Positions 24,894-34,000 of a stretch of DNA of 64,000 nucleotides are shown here, one piece after another. The DNA lies in contig NZ_JAHTLF010000016.1 of assembly GCF_024614185.1 (NCBI RefSeq), positions 1,054,001 to 1,118,000 of the forward strand. The letters are read 5' to 3'. Positions within the stretch are counted from its first letter, which is position 1. Each line of letters starts with the position of its first letter. Position numbers and translations under genes: made by a program. Origin of the DNA: Nocardioides carbamazepini. Its GTDB lineage: Bacteria; Actinomycetota; Actinomycetes; Propionibacteriales; Nocardioidaceae. The notes under the pieces were generated by a model. That model was not told the DNA's origin, searched no databases, and saw nothing but the letters and a program-made list of their open reading frames with translations.

Positions 24894-25880
24894 TCAGATG
24901 AGACCCAGCTCGGTGACCGCGGCCTTCTCGTCGGCCAGCTCGGCCACGGAGGCGTCGATCTTGCCGCGGGAGAAGTCGTCGATCTCCAGACCCTGGACGA
25001 TGCTCCAGTCGCCGTTGGCGGTGGTGACCGGGAAGGACGACACGAGGCCCTCGGGCACGCCGTAGGAGCCGTCGGAGACGACCGCCATGGAGACCCAGTC
25101 GCCCGCGGGGGTGCCGTTCAGCCAGTCACGGGCGGCATCGCAGGTCGCGGACGCCGCGGAGGCGGCCGAGGAGGCGCCCCGGGCGTCGATGATCGCGGCG
25201 CCGCGCTTGGCGACGGTCGGGATGAAGGTGTCGGCGATCCAGGCCTGGTCGTTGACCACCTCGGCGGCGTTCTTGCCGGCGATCTCGGCGTGGAAGATGT
25301 CGGGGTACTGGGTGGCCGAGTGGTTGCCCCAGATCGTGATCTTCTTGATGTCGGTGACGGCGGCACCGGTCTTGGCGGCCAGCTGCGACATCGCTCGGTT
25401 GTGGTCGAGGCGGGTCAGCGCCGAGAACCGCTCGTTGGGGATGTCGGGTGCGTTGCTCGCGGCGATCAGCGCGTTGGTGTTGGCCGGGTTGCCGGTGACA
25501 CCGATGCGGACGTCGTCGGCCGCCACCTTGTTGAGGGCCTGGCCCTGGGCGGTGAAGATCGCGCCGTTGGCGGAGAGCAGGTCGCCGCGCTCCATGCCCG
25601 GGCCGCGCGGGCGGGCGCCGACGAGCAGGGCGAGGTTGACGCCGTCGAAGATCTGCTCGGGGTCGGAGCCGATCTGGACACCGGCGAGGTTCGGGAACGC
25701 GCAGTCGTCGAGCTCCATCACGACGCCCTCGAGGGCCTTGAGCGCGGGCTCGATCTCGAGCAGGCGCAGCTCGACGGGACGGTCGCCGGCGATGGCGCCG
25801 CTGGCGATGCGGAAGAGCAGGCTGTAGCCGATCTGGCCGGCCGCGCCGGTCACGGCCACCTTGAGCGGGGTGGTGCTCAC
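24894..25880 (-). CDS. mdh: Malate dehydrogenase
   Basis: A 328-aa NAD-dependent TCA-cycle enzyme. The nucleotide loop is VAVTGAAGQIGYSLLFRIASG. The substrate loop LLVGARPRGPGMERGDLL carries the active-site Arg residues. GNPANTNALIA, TRLDHNRAMSQLA and the catalytic His in IWGNHSATQYPD complete the set. GTG 25880 follows GAGGAGACCCA. The leader contains a perfect 12-bp inverted repeat. The gene is convergent with the folD-DUF3017 unit, the two separated by a bidirectional terminator. Confidence 0.97.
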   Translation of the reverse strand: MSTTPLKVAVTGAAGQIGYSLLFRIASGAIAGDRPVELRLLEIEPALKALEGVVMELDDCAFPNLAGVQIGSDPEQIFDGVNLALLVGARPRGPGMERGDLLSANGAIFTAQGQALNKVAADDVRIGVTGNPANTNALIAASNAPDIPNERFSALTRLDHNRAMSQLAAKTGAAVTDIKKITIWGNHSATQYPDIFHAEIAGKNAAEVVNDQAWIADTFIPTVAKRGAAIIDARGASSAASAASATCDAARDWLNGTPAGDWVSMAVVSDGSYGVPEGLVSSFPVTTANGDWSIVQGLEIDDFSRGKIDASVAELADEKAAVTELGLI

Positions 25881-25917
25881 TGGGTCTCCTCAGAGGTTGC
25901 GGTGGGACTGGTGGTCA

Positions 25918-25958
25918 TCTCCGGAAGCTCTTCGCGTGGCCCGAACAGCTTCCGGAGA
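25918..25958. promoter_or_regulatory. 12-bp inverted repeat in the mdh leader
   Basis: Arms TCTCCGGAAGCT (25918-25929) and AGCTTCCGGAGA (25947-25958) are perfect complements across a 17-base spacer, 38 bases upstream of the mdh start. It could be a leader hairpin or a two-half-site protein-binding element. No U-tract follows, so simple termination is unlikely. Confidence 0.5.
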
Positions 25959-26029
25959 GGACCACGCGCGACGCTAGCAGCGCCCGGCCCGGCGCGGGCA
26001 GCCGGGCACTCCTGCGAGACGATGACGTC

Positions 26030-26701
26030 ATGCGGACACGTGTGCCCGCCGCGATCGCGGCCTGCCTCCTGGCTCTCACCGGCGCTCTCACCGCCTGCGG
26101 ATCCGGGTCCGCGCCGAGCCCGCCGTCGGGTGTCGACGGGCTGGTCGTCCCGACGCCCGACCCCGACCCGGCCGACTTCGTCGCCGACGTCGACAACCCG
26201 TGGTTCCCGCTCGTGCCCGGCACCCGCTGGGAGTACGCCGACGAGGGGAGCGGGCAGCCCGCGCTGGTCCTGACCGTGGAGGCCGGTGAGCGGCTCGACG
26301 GCCCGGAGGGCATCGCCACGACGACCCTCGTCCGCACCCGGGCGGACGGCGTCGTCGCCCGCGACCGCTACGCGCAGGACCGTTCCGGCAACGTCTGGTG
26401 GCTCGGTCGCGAGGGCGTGTGGCAGGCGGGCGAGTCCGGTGCGGAGGCGGGGCTGGTGATGCCGGCCCGACCCCGCTTCGGCGACGGCTTCCGCACGGCG
26501 CTCGCGCCCGGTCAGTCCGAGGTCGCCACCGTCCGGGCGCTGGGCGAGGAGATCACGGTGCCGCTGGCGACGTACGACCGGACGGTGGAGATCGAGGTCA
26601 CGGACGCCGCGGGCGCCGCCCGCACGGAGGTCTACGCCCGTGGCATCGGGTTGGTGTGGACAGACGAAGCGGGGCTCGTCGCGTACGACGAGCCCCGCTG
26701 A
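26030..26701 (+). CDS. Secreted lipoprotein of unknown function
   Basis: A 223-aa protein with signal peptide MRTRVPAAIAACLLALTGAL and lipobox LTAC at about residue 23, then a short Ser/Pro linker. The mature part starts DNPWFPLVPGTRWEYAD, a motif shared by many uncharacterised actinobacterial lipoproteins. It looks all-beta: alternating hydrophobic strands, for example ALVLTVEAGERLDG and TTTLVRTRADGVVARDRYAQD. No catalytic motif was recognised. ATG 26030 follows GACGAT by six bases and may be leaderless. It is divergent from mdh with no evident functional link. Confidence 0.8.
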   Translation: MRTRVPAAIAACLLALTGALTACGSGSAPSPPSGVDGLVVPTPDPDPADFVADVDNPWFPLVPGTRWEYADEGSGQPALVLTVEAGERLDGPEGIATTTLVRTRADGVVARDRYAQDRSGNVWWLGREGVWQAGESGAEAGLVMPARPRFGDGFRTALAPGQSEVATVRALGEEITVPLATYDRTVEIEVTDAAGAARTEVYARGIGLVWTDEAGLVAYDEPR

Positions 26702-26845
26702 GAGTCTGCCGCGGGTGGCCTGTGGCACCGCCCATCTCGGCTGCCGGCCGGCAGCGTGGCGCCCCGCGCGCAGCGCATCGGTGGCAAGCATGGGCCCGAA
26801 GGGTCCGTGCGCAGCCGCCGATCGGGCGACACGCTCGGCCAAATG

Positions 26846-27931
26846 TTATTGCGGCGGGCGCACCTGGGTCTGGTCGCTGGCCGGCGGAGCCCAGCCGCCC
26901 TGCTGGGGTGCCTGAGGTGCCTGGGGCGCCTGCGGGTCGGGCGCCGCGGGGGCGGCCGGCGCCGCCGGCTGCTGGGCCGGGATCCACTGCTGCGTGGCCG
27001 GGTCCCACTGCCAGCCGTCCTGGATGATCGGCTGCGCCTGCTGGGCCTGCTGCTGCTGGCCGTAGCCCTGCTGCCCGTAGCCCTGCTGGCCGAAGCCCTG
27101 CTGCTGGTTCCACTGCTGGGTGAAGGCCGGGTCGGACGAGCCGCCCGCGCCGAAGTTCAGGCCGGACCCGGGCACCGGGTCGGTGCCGTGGCCGAAGATC
27201 AGCGGGTACAGCAGGCCGGCGACCGCGCCACCGACCAGCGGGGCCACGATGAAGAGCCACAGCTGGACGATCGCGTCGCTGCCGGAGAAGAACGCGACGC
27301 CGATGGACCGCGCCGGGTTGACCGACGTACCGGTCGCCGGGATGGCCACGAAGTGGATCGCGGCCAGGGTCAGGCCGATCGTCAGGGGCGCCATCGCGGC
27401 CACGGCGCGGTTGCGCTCGTCGGTCGTGCCGAGGATGACCGTCACGAAGATGAAGGTCAAGATGATCTCGATCAGCAGCGCGCCGAGCAGCTCGACGCCG
27501 CCGTGGTCGCCGAAGCCGTTGGAGCCGAGCGGCTCGCCGAAGTCCCACCCGAAGTCGCTGGACACCGCGGTCAGCGCGAGCAGCAGGCCGCCGACGAGAC
27601 CGCCGACGATCTGGGCCGCGCTGTAGAGACCGGCGTCCTTCCAGGAGATCCGGCCGCCGAGCGCGGCGCCGACGGAGACGGCGGGGTTGAAGTGACCGCC
27701 CGAGACCCGGCCGAAGGTGTAGGCCATCGCCACGATCGCGATACCGAAGGACAGGCCGATCGAGGTGATGGCGAACAGGCCGGAGAGGCCGCTGGTGTCG
27801 CTGGCGGCGTTGCTGAAGATGACCACGGACCCACAGCCGATGAACACCAGGACGGCCGTGCCGAGGGCCTCGGCGGCGATCTTCTGGATCACGGTGGGCG
27901 GTGCGGTTGCTTCCTGTGCTGTGTCTGTCAT
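26846..27931 (-). CDS. MIP/aquaporin-family channel with Gln-rich C-terminal tail
   Basis: A 361-aa protein. Residues ~15-250 form the six-helix aquaporin fold with both NPA boxes, GGHFNPAVSVGAALGG and GTSVNPARSIGVAFF, plus the conserved AxxxGxxxLVFIG start of helix 1. The last ~110 residues are cytoplasmic and unusual: a low-complexity QQGFGQQGYGQQGYGQQQQ run, then GWQWDPATQQWIP, which resembles the short DUF2510-type motif, then Pro/Ala-rich sequence to the end. ATG 27931 was chosen at the start of the family homology, with GAGGAGAAGG upstream. It is divergent from icd. Water or small neutral solutes are the expected substrates; the tail's role is unknown. Confidence 0.9.
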   Translation of the reverse strand: MTDTAQEATAPPTVIQKIAAEALGTAVLVFIGCGSVVIFSNAASDTSGLSGLFAITSIGLSFGIAIVAMAYTFGRVSGGHFNPAVSVGAALGGRISWKDAGLYSAAQIVGGLVGGLLLALTAVSSDFGWDFGEPLGSNGFGDHGGVELLGALLIEIILTFIFVTVILGTTDERNRAVAAMAPLTIGLTLAAIHFVAIPATGTSVNPARSIGVAFFSGSDAIVQLWLFIVAPLVGGAVAGLLYPLIFGHGTDPVPGSGLNFGAGGSSDPAFTQQWNQQQGFGQQGYGQQGYGQQQQAQQAQPIIQDGWQWDPATQQWIPAQQPAAPAAPAAPDPQAPQAPQAPQQGGWAPPASDQTQVRPPQ

Positions 27932-28039
27932 GGCCTTGACCTTCTCCTCGGTAGGACTCCCGAAAACCAGCCGGGTTACACAGGGCAGCCTAGTCATTAC
28001 TGTGGCCACCGAAAGGGACCCGAGCCCCACCATCAGGTA

Positions 28040-28053
28040 TCTTGACGTCAAGA
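28040..28053. promoter_or_regulatory. 14-bp palindrome TCTTGACGTCAAGA upstream of icd
   Basis: A perfect palindrome 34 bp before the icd ATG. It overlaps a TATCTT sequence (28038-28043) that could be the -10 box, so a bound protein would block the promoter. I cannot name its regulator. Confidence 0.55.
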
Positions 28054-28087
28054 ATCCCATCACCGGCCTCAGGAGTGACGCCCGAAC

Positions 28088-30277
28088 ATGTCGAGCATCA
28101 TCTACACCCACACCGACGAGGCGCCGCTGCTCGCGACGTACTCCTTCCTGCCGATCGTCGAGGCCTTCGCCGCCAAGGCCGGCGTCGCCTTCGAGACACG
28201 CGACATCTCCGTCGCGGCGCGCATCCTCGCCCAGTTCGGCCTCGCCGACGACGCGCTGACCGAGCTCGGCGAGCTGGCCAAGACGCCGGACGCCAACATC
28301 ATCAAGCTCCCCAACGTCTCCGCCTCCATCCCGCAGCTCAAGGCCGCGGTCAAGGAGCTGCAGGAGCAGGGCTTCGCCGTCCCCGACTACCCCGAGGCGC
28401 CGGCCACCGTCGAGGAGAAGGAGATCCGGGCCAAGTACGACAAGATCAAGGGCTCGGCCGTCAACCCGGTCCTGCGCGAGGGCAACTCCGACCGTCGCGC
28501 GCCCGCGTCGGTCAAGAACTACGCGAAGACCCACCCCCACACCAACAAGCCGTTCGCCGAGGGCTCCAAGACCAACGTCGCGACCATGGGCGCGCACGAC
28601 TTCGCGAGCAACGAGAAGTCGGTGACCATCGCCGCGGACGACACCCTCTCGATCGTGCTCGAGACCGAGGCCGGAGAGAGCATCGTGCTCAAGGAGGGCC
28701 TCGAGGTCCTCGCCGGTGAGATCGTCGACGCCACCAAGATGGAGGCGGACCACCTCCAGGCGTTCCTCCGCAACGCCCTCGCGAAGGCGAAGGCCGACGA
28801 CGTCCTCTTCTCGGTCCACCTCAAGGCCACGATGATGAAGGTCTCCGACCCGATCATCTTCGGCCACGTGGTGAAGGCGTTCTTCGCCGACGTCTTCGCC
28901 CAGTACGGCGACCAGCTGGTCGCCGCCGGCCTGTCCGCCAACGACGGCCTCGGCGCCATCCTGTCCGGCCTCGACACCCTCGAGAACGGCGCCGAGATCA
29001 AGGCTGCCTTCGACGCCGCCCTCGCCGCAGGCCCGCGCCTGTCCTACACCAACTCCGACAAGGGCATCACCAACCTGCACGTCCCGTCCGACGTCATCGT
29101 CGACGCGTCGATGCCCGCTCTGGTGCGCAACGGCGGCCGCCTCTGGGGCGTCGACGGCGGCGAGGACGACACCCTCGCGGTGATCCCCGACTCGTCCTAC
29201 GCCGGCGTCTACCAGGCCGTCCTCGACGACGTGAAGGCGAACGGCCCGCTCGACCCCGCCACCATCGGCACCGTGCCCAACGTCGGACTGATGGCGCAGG
29301 CGGCCGAGGAGTACGGCTCCCACGACAAGACCTTCGAGATCCCGACCGACGGCACCGTCCGCATCCTCGCCGCCAACGGCGACGTGCTCATCGAGCACGA
29401 CGTCGAGGCCGGTGACATCTGGCGCGCCTGCCAGACCAAGGACATCCCCGTCCAGGACTGGGTCAAGCTGGCCGTCACCCGCGCCCGCGCCTCGCAGACG
29501 CCGGCGATCTTCTGGCTCAACGAGTCACGTGCGCACGACGCCGAGATCATCAAGAAGGTCAACGCCTACCTGCCCCAGCACGACACCGAGGGCCTCGAGA
29601 TCCGGATCCTCTCGCCCGAGCTCGCGTGCAGCTACTCGCTGGAGCGGATGCGCAAGGGCGAGGACACCATCTCGGTCACCGGCAACGTGCTGCGCGACTA
29701 CAACACCGACCTGTTCCCGATCCTCGAGCTCGGCACGTCGGCCAAGATGCTCTCCGTCGTCCCGCTGATCGCCGGCGGCGGCCTCTTCGAGACCGGCGCG
29801 GGGGGCTCCGCGCCGAAGCACGTGCAGCAGCTGGTCGAGGAGAACTACCTGCGCTGGGACAGCCTGGGCGAGTTCTTCGCGCTCGTCCCCTCGCTGGAGA
29901 AGTACGCCGAGCAGGCCGGTGCCCCGGCCGCGCAGGTGCTGGCCGACGCGCTCGACCGCGCCACCGGCACCTTCCTCAACGAGGACCGCTCGCCGGGCCG
30001 CAAGCTCGGCACGACCGACAACCGCGGCTCGCACTTCTACCTGGCGCTCTACTGGGCCGAGGAGCTGGCCGCGCAGACGGCCGACGCCGACCTGGCCGCC
30101 GCCTTCAAGCCGCTGGCCGAGACGCTGCGGGCCAACGAGGACACGATCGCCGCCGAGCTGATCGCGGTCCAGGGCGCCCCGGCCGACATCGGTGGCTACT
30201 ACCGCCCGGACGCAGAGAAGACCTCGGCCGTGATGCGTCCGAGCGCGACGCTCAACGAGGCGCTGGCCGCGTTCTGA
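28088..30277 (+). CDS. icd: Isocitrate dehydrogenase, NADP-dependent, monomeric type
   Basis: A 729-aa enzyme of the large monomeric IDH family, oxidising isocitrate to 2-oxoglutarate. The N-terminus MSSIIYTHTDEAPLLATYSFLPIVEAF and internal LREGNSDRRAPASVKNYAKTHPH are family hallmarks: the Ser and Asn of the isocitrate phosphate-like site, plus Arg and Lys. FGHVVKAFFADVF, RLSYTNSDKGITNLHVPSDVIVDASMPA, TGAGGSAPKHVQQL and TTDNRGSHFYLALYWAEELA follow in order. The AGGAG at 28071 is somewhat far from the ATG (12 bases). A 14-bp palindrome covers the probable promoter. Full length. Confidence 0.97.
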   Translation: MSSIIYTHTDEAPLLATYSFLPIVEAFAAKAGVAFETRDISVAARILAQFGLADDALTELGELAKTPDANIIKLPNVSASIPQLKAAVKELQEQGFAVPDYPEAPATVEEKEIRAKYDKIKGSAVNPVLREGNSDRRAPASVKNYAKTHPHTNKPFAEGSKTNVATMGAHDFASNEKSVTIAADDTLSIVLETEAGESIVLKEGLEVLAGEIVDATKMEADHLQAFLRNALAKAKADDVLFSVHLKATMMKVSDPIIFGHVVKAFFADVFAQYGDQLVAAGLSANDGLGAILSGLDTLENGAEIKAAFDAALAAGPRLSYTNSDKGITNLHVPSDVIVDASMPALVRNGGRLWGVDGGEDDTLAVIPDSSYAGVYQAVLDDVKANGPLDPATIGTVPNVGLMAQAAEEYGSHDKTFEIPTDGTVRILAANGDVLIEHDVEAGDIWRACQTKDIPVQDWVKLAVTRARASQTPAIFWLNESRAHDAEIIKKVNAYLPQHDTEGLEIRILSPELACSYSLERMRKGEDTISVTGNVLRDYNTDLFPILELGTSAKMLSVVPLIAGGGLFETGAGGSAPKHVQQLVEENYLRWDSLGEFFALVPSLEKYAEQAGAPAAQVLADALDRATGTFLNEDRSPGRKLGTTDNRGSHFYLALYWAEELAAQTADADLAAAFKPLAETLRANEDTIAAELIAVQGAPADIGGYYRPDAEKTSAVMRPSATLNEALAAF

Positions 30278-30307
30278 GCGCCGCCTGACCATCGCCTGAG
30301 CGCTGCC

Positions 30308-30970
30308 ATGTCGTTGTCGGCCGCGGTCCGCACCACGTTGCGGGCCGCGGCTGACGCGTCCCTGGCCCCGGGCCAGCAGGCCTACATGAAGTCGGCGATG
30401 CCCTTCCTCGGCGTTCGCGGTCCCGAGGTGCGCCGCCTGACCCGGGCGCTCGTGCGGGAGCAGGCGGTGCGCGAGCCCGCGGTGCTGGTGGCGGCCGCCC
30501 GCGAGCTGTGGGACGACGCCACCCACCGCGAGGAGCGCTACGCCGCGGCCGCGATCCTCGGCCTCCGCCCGCTCAAGGGCGACCTGTCGCTGGTGCCCTT
30601 CCACGAGCACATCGCCCGCACCGGCGCCTGGTGGGACCACGTCGACGAGGCCGCGGGCCGGGTCGCCGACCTGCACGACGCCCATCCGGTCGAGACGGCG
30701 CAGACCGTCCTGCGCTGGTCGACCGACGACTTCCTGTGGGTGCGCCGCCTGGCGATCCTCAGCCAGCTCGGCCGCAAGGAGCGGGTCGACCGGGACCTGC
30801 TGACGACCCTGATCGAGCCGAACCTGGCCGACCCGGACTTCTTCATCCGCAAGGCGATCGGCTGGTCGCTGCGCGAGGTGGCGCGGCGGCACCCCGCGTG
30901 GGTCCGTGCCTATGCCGACAGCCACGACCTGAGCCCGCTGAGCCGGCGCGAGGCGCTCAAGCATCTCTGA
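30308..30970 (+). CDS. DNA alkylation repair protein (AlkD-like)
   Basis: A 220-aa all-helical HEAT-like repeat protein related to AlkD, which removes alkylated bases such as 3-methyl- and 7-methyl-purines. MPFLGVRGPEVRRLTRALVRE, ELWDDATHREERYAAAAIL, WSTDDFLWVRRLAILSQLG and FFIRKAIGWSLREVARRHPAWVR match the repeat pattern, including the Trp/Asp/Arg cleft residues. ATG 30308 lies 30 bp after icd and may be co-transcribed. The exact lesion specificity is not readable. Confidence 0.9.
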   Translation: MSLSAAVRTTLRAAADASLAPGQQAYMKSAMPFLGVRGPEVRRLTRALVREQAVREPAVLVAAARELWDDATHREERYAAAAILGLRPLKGDLSLVPFHEHIARTGAWWDHVDEAAGRVADLHDAHPVETAQTVLRWSTDDFLWVRRLAILSQLGRKERVDRDLLTTLIEPNLADPDFFIRKAIGWSLREVARRHPAWVRAYADSHDLSPLSRREALKHL

Positions 30971-31041
30971 TGCGGAGGTTCTGGGCCGCGACGGCCCGCG
31001 GACCGGAAGATATTCAGAGGCGAAGTGTCGGTGCCGGAACC

Positions 31042-31047
31042 TACGCT
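31042..31047 (+). promoter_or_regulatory. Candidate -10 box TACGCT for the ABC exporter gene
   Basis: TACGCT lies nine bases upstream of ATG 31057 with no Shine-Dalgarno in between, consistent with leaderless or very short-leader initiation. Confidence 0.4.
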
Positions 31048-31056
31048 GGGCCCACG

Positions 31057-34000
31057 ATGACCAGCACGCTGACCCGCACCGTGACCTCCGACCGGCCCCG
31101 CGTCAGCGGCGACCCGGCGCGACGCGTCGACTGGCGCCGCCTGCGCACCCCGGCCGCGGGCTTCGCCGTGGGCGCGGTCGCGCTCGCCGCGCTCGGGCAG
31201 GCGCTCGGCACGGTCGTGGCCGGCCGGATCGCCGAGCATCCCACGCAGACCCTGGTGGTCTGGCTCGCCGTCTTCGTGGTCGGTGCCGCCGTGGTCGACA
31301 CGGCCGGCCGGGTGGTGTGGGCCGGTCAGGTCGACCGCGCCGAGGGCCGGCTGCGCGGCGACCTGCTCAGTGCCGCGCTCCAACAGCCGCTGGTCCACCT
31401 CACCGAGCAGGCGGTCGGCGAGGTCCTCGACCGGGTCGACGACGACACCCACGAGGTCGGCACGCTGCTGCGCCAGCAGATCTGGATGGCGATGCGCACC
31501 GGGTTCGCCTCCGTCCCGATGTGGCTGGTCGCGGGCTTCACCTGGTGGCCGGCCTTCCTGCTGTTCCCCATCGTGGGTGTCGTGACGGTCTGGGTGATGC
31601 GCCCGGCGCTGGTCGAGATCGCCCGCCGCAAGGTGATCGAGGAGGCGGCCTGGACCGACCACGCCGCCGCGCTGGAGGAGGGGGTCGCGGGCCGCGACGA
31701 CCTGCGCACGAGCCTGGGCCAGCCCTTCGCCGTACGCCGTCTCGCGCAGCTGTCCGCCGACGTCCACGAGAAGTTCCGCCGGGTCCTCATGATCGAGGCC
31801 CGGCTGGCGATCAAGGTCGGCCTGCTGCTGCACGGCCTGCTGGCCGCGATCGCGCTGTCCGGCGTCGCGCTGGTCAGCGGCGACCATCTCGGCGTCGCGC
31901 GCCTGGTGACGCTGTTCCTGGTCACCACCATCTTCGTCGGCCAGATCAACAACCTCGCCCACCAGCTGCCCGACATCCAGGCCGGGCTCGGCGCCGTGTT
32001 GCGTCTGCGGCAGCTGCTCGCGGTCGAGGCCGAGCCCGAGGGCGGCGCGTCCGTCCCGTCGGGCGCGCTCGACCTGCGCATCCGCCACCTCGACTTCTCC
32101 TACACCGAGGGCTCGTTCGCCCTCCAGGACGTGACGCTGTACGTCGAGGAGGGTCACACGCTCGCGCTGGTCGGCCGCACCGGCTCGGGCAAGTCGACCC
32201 TCGCGTCGCTGCTCTCGCGCGCCGCCGAGCCGCCGCCGGGCACGATCTTCCTCGGCGGGGCCGACATCACCACGCTCGACCTCCACGAGCTGCGGCGCCG
32301 GGTCGGTGTCGTCACCCAGCGCACCGAGATCCTGGCCGGCACGCTCGCCGACAACATCACCCTGTTCGCGTCCGTCCCGCGTGAGGAGATCGTGGCCGCC
32401 GTCGAGGAGCTCGGCCTCACCGAGTGGGTGGCCGGCCTCCCCGAGGGTCTCGACACGCTCCTCGGGCCCGGCGGCACCACCTTGTCGGCGGGGGAGGAGC
32501 AGCTGGTCGCGTTCGCCCGGCTGCTGGTCCGCCATGTCCAGGTCGTCGTGCTGGACGAGGCCACCGCGCGGATGGACCCGGTCACCGAGGCTCGCGTCGT
32601 GGCCGCCGCCGACCGTCTGATCAGCGGACGCACCGGCATCCTGGTCGCCCACCGGCTCAGCACCATCGAGCGGGCCGAGGCCGTGGCCGTGCTCGACCAC
32701 GGGCGGGTCATCCAGCACGGTCCCCGTGACGAGCTCGCCCGGGCCGAGGGCCCCTTCCGCCGGCTGCTCGCCGCCAGCGACACCGACGGCTTCACCGATG
32801 CCGAGGCCGACGTCGCGACCGGGACCGCGGTCGGCGGTCGCCGCCGCAGCGGAGAGCCGCCCGAGCGACCGGAGGTCGCCGCCGGGTCGACGCTCGCCCG
32901 CGGCACCTGGAACGCCTTCTGGGTGCGGCCGTGGTGGGGCGCCTGGTCGGTCATCCTGTTCCTCGGCGGCACGATCTTCGCCCCGCTCGGTGCCATCACC
33001 GGGTTCGTGTGGGGCCGGGTCGTCGTGAGCCTCGAGGCGGGGGAGTCCGTCACCGTCCTGATGGCCGTCCTCGTCGGCACCCTGCTGGTCGCGCCGTTCC
33101 TGCTGGCCGACGCCTTCCGCCGTTACCCGCGCTGGTGGATCGAGGTCATGCTGCGGGTGCGGATGGCGGTGCTGCTCGGCCAGATCCGCGGTCACCGGCT
33201 GCCGCGCACGCCACCCGGCGAGGTCGTCGCCCGCTCGATGGACGCCGACCGCTATGCCCGGTACGCCGACCGCTGGGTCGACTTCGTCAACGGACTCCTC
33301 ATCGCCGCGATCACCATGGTCGCGGGCGGCACCTGGCTGGCCGGCGGCGTGCTGCTGATCGTGATGGCGACGAGCGCCCTGGCCTCCTCGGTCGGGCGCC
33401 CGATCGCGGGCCGCTCGGCGGCGCGCTCCTCGGCGGCGCGGGCCCGGTTCGGTCGCGCGGTGGTGTCGGCCGTCGAGTCGGCCCGGACGGTCAAGCTCGC
33501 CGGGCGCACGCCGCAGATCCACGCCCACCTCCGCACGGTGGACGACGGCCGGGTCGAGGCGGCGGTGTTCGAGCACCGGGTGCAGGCGGTCCTCGACGGC
33601 GTACCCACCGTGATGGTGCAGGTCGGCGTGGTCGCGGCCTGGGCGCTCTACCTGTGGGACGTGTGGGGGCTGGCCACGGCGCTGCTCGTCGCGACCGCCG
33701 TCAACGGCTTCGACTGGTTCGGCCGGGTGGCCGGCGCCGTCGTCACCGAGGCGCCCGGCACCCGCGCCTGGCAGCGGGCCACGGCGCAGTTCGCCGGTGA
33801 GACCGACCTGATGGCGCTGCCCGACGGGATCGACCTGGTGAGCGGCGACGCCCCGGAGCCGCCCCCGGTGACCCGGGTCCCGCTCGACCGGCTCGAGCTC
33901 TCCGGCTACACCGCGGTCCACGACGACGGCACCATCGGCACCGCCGGCATCGACCTCGCGGTCGAGCGCGGCGAGCTGGTGCTGCTGGTCGGGCAGGTCG

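Noticed and set aside
25877..25918. 13-codon leader peptide overlapping the mdh GTG
   Set aside because: No usable ribosome binding site, no run of regulatory codons; it starts at the edge of the inverted repeat by chance.
26020..26031. ATGACGTCAT palindrome at the lipoprotein start
   Set aside because: Short (10 bp), includes the start codon and is expected by chance; not related in flanks to the icd element.
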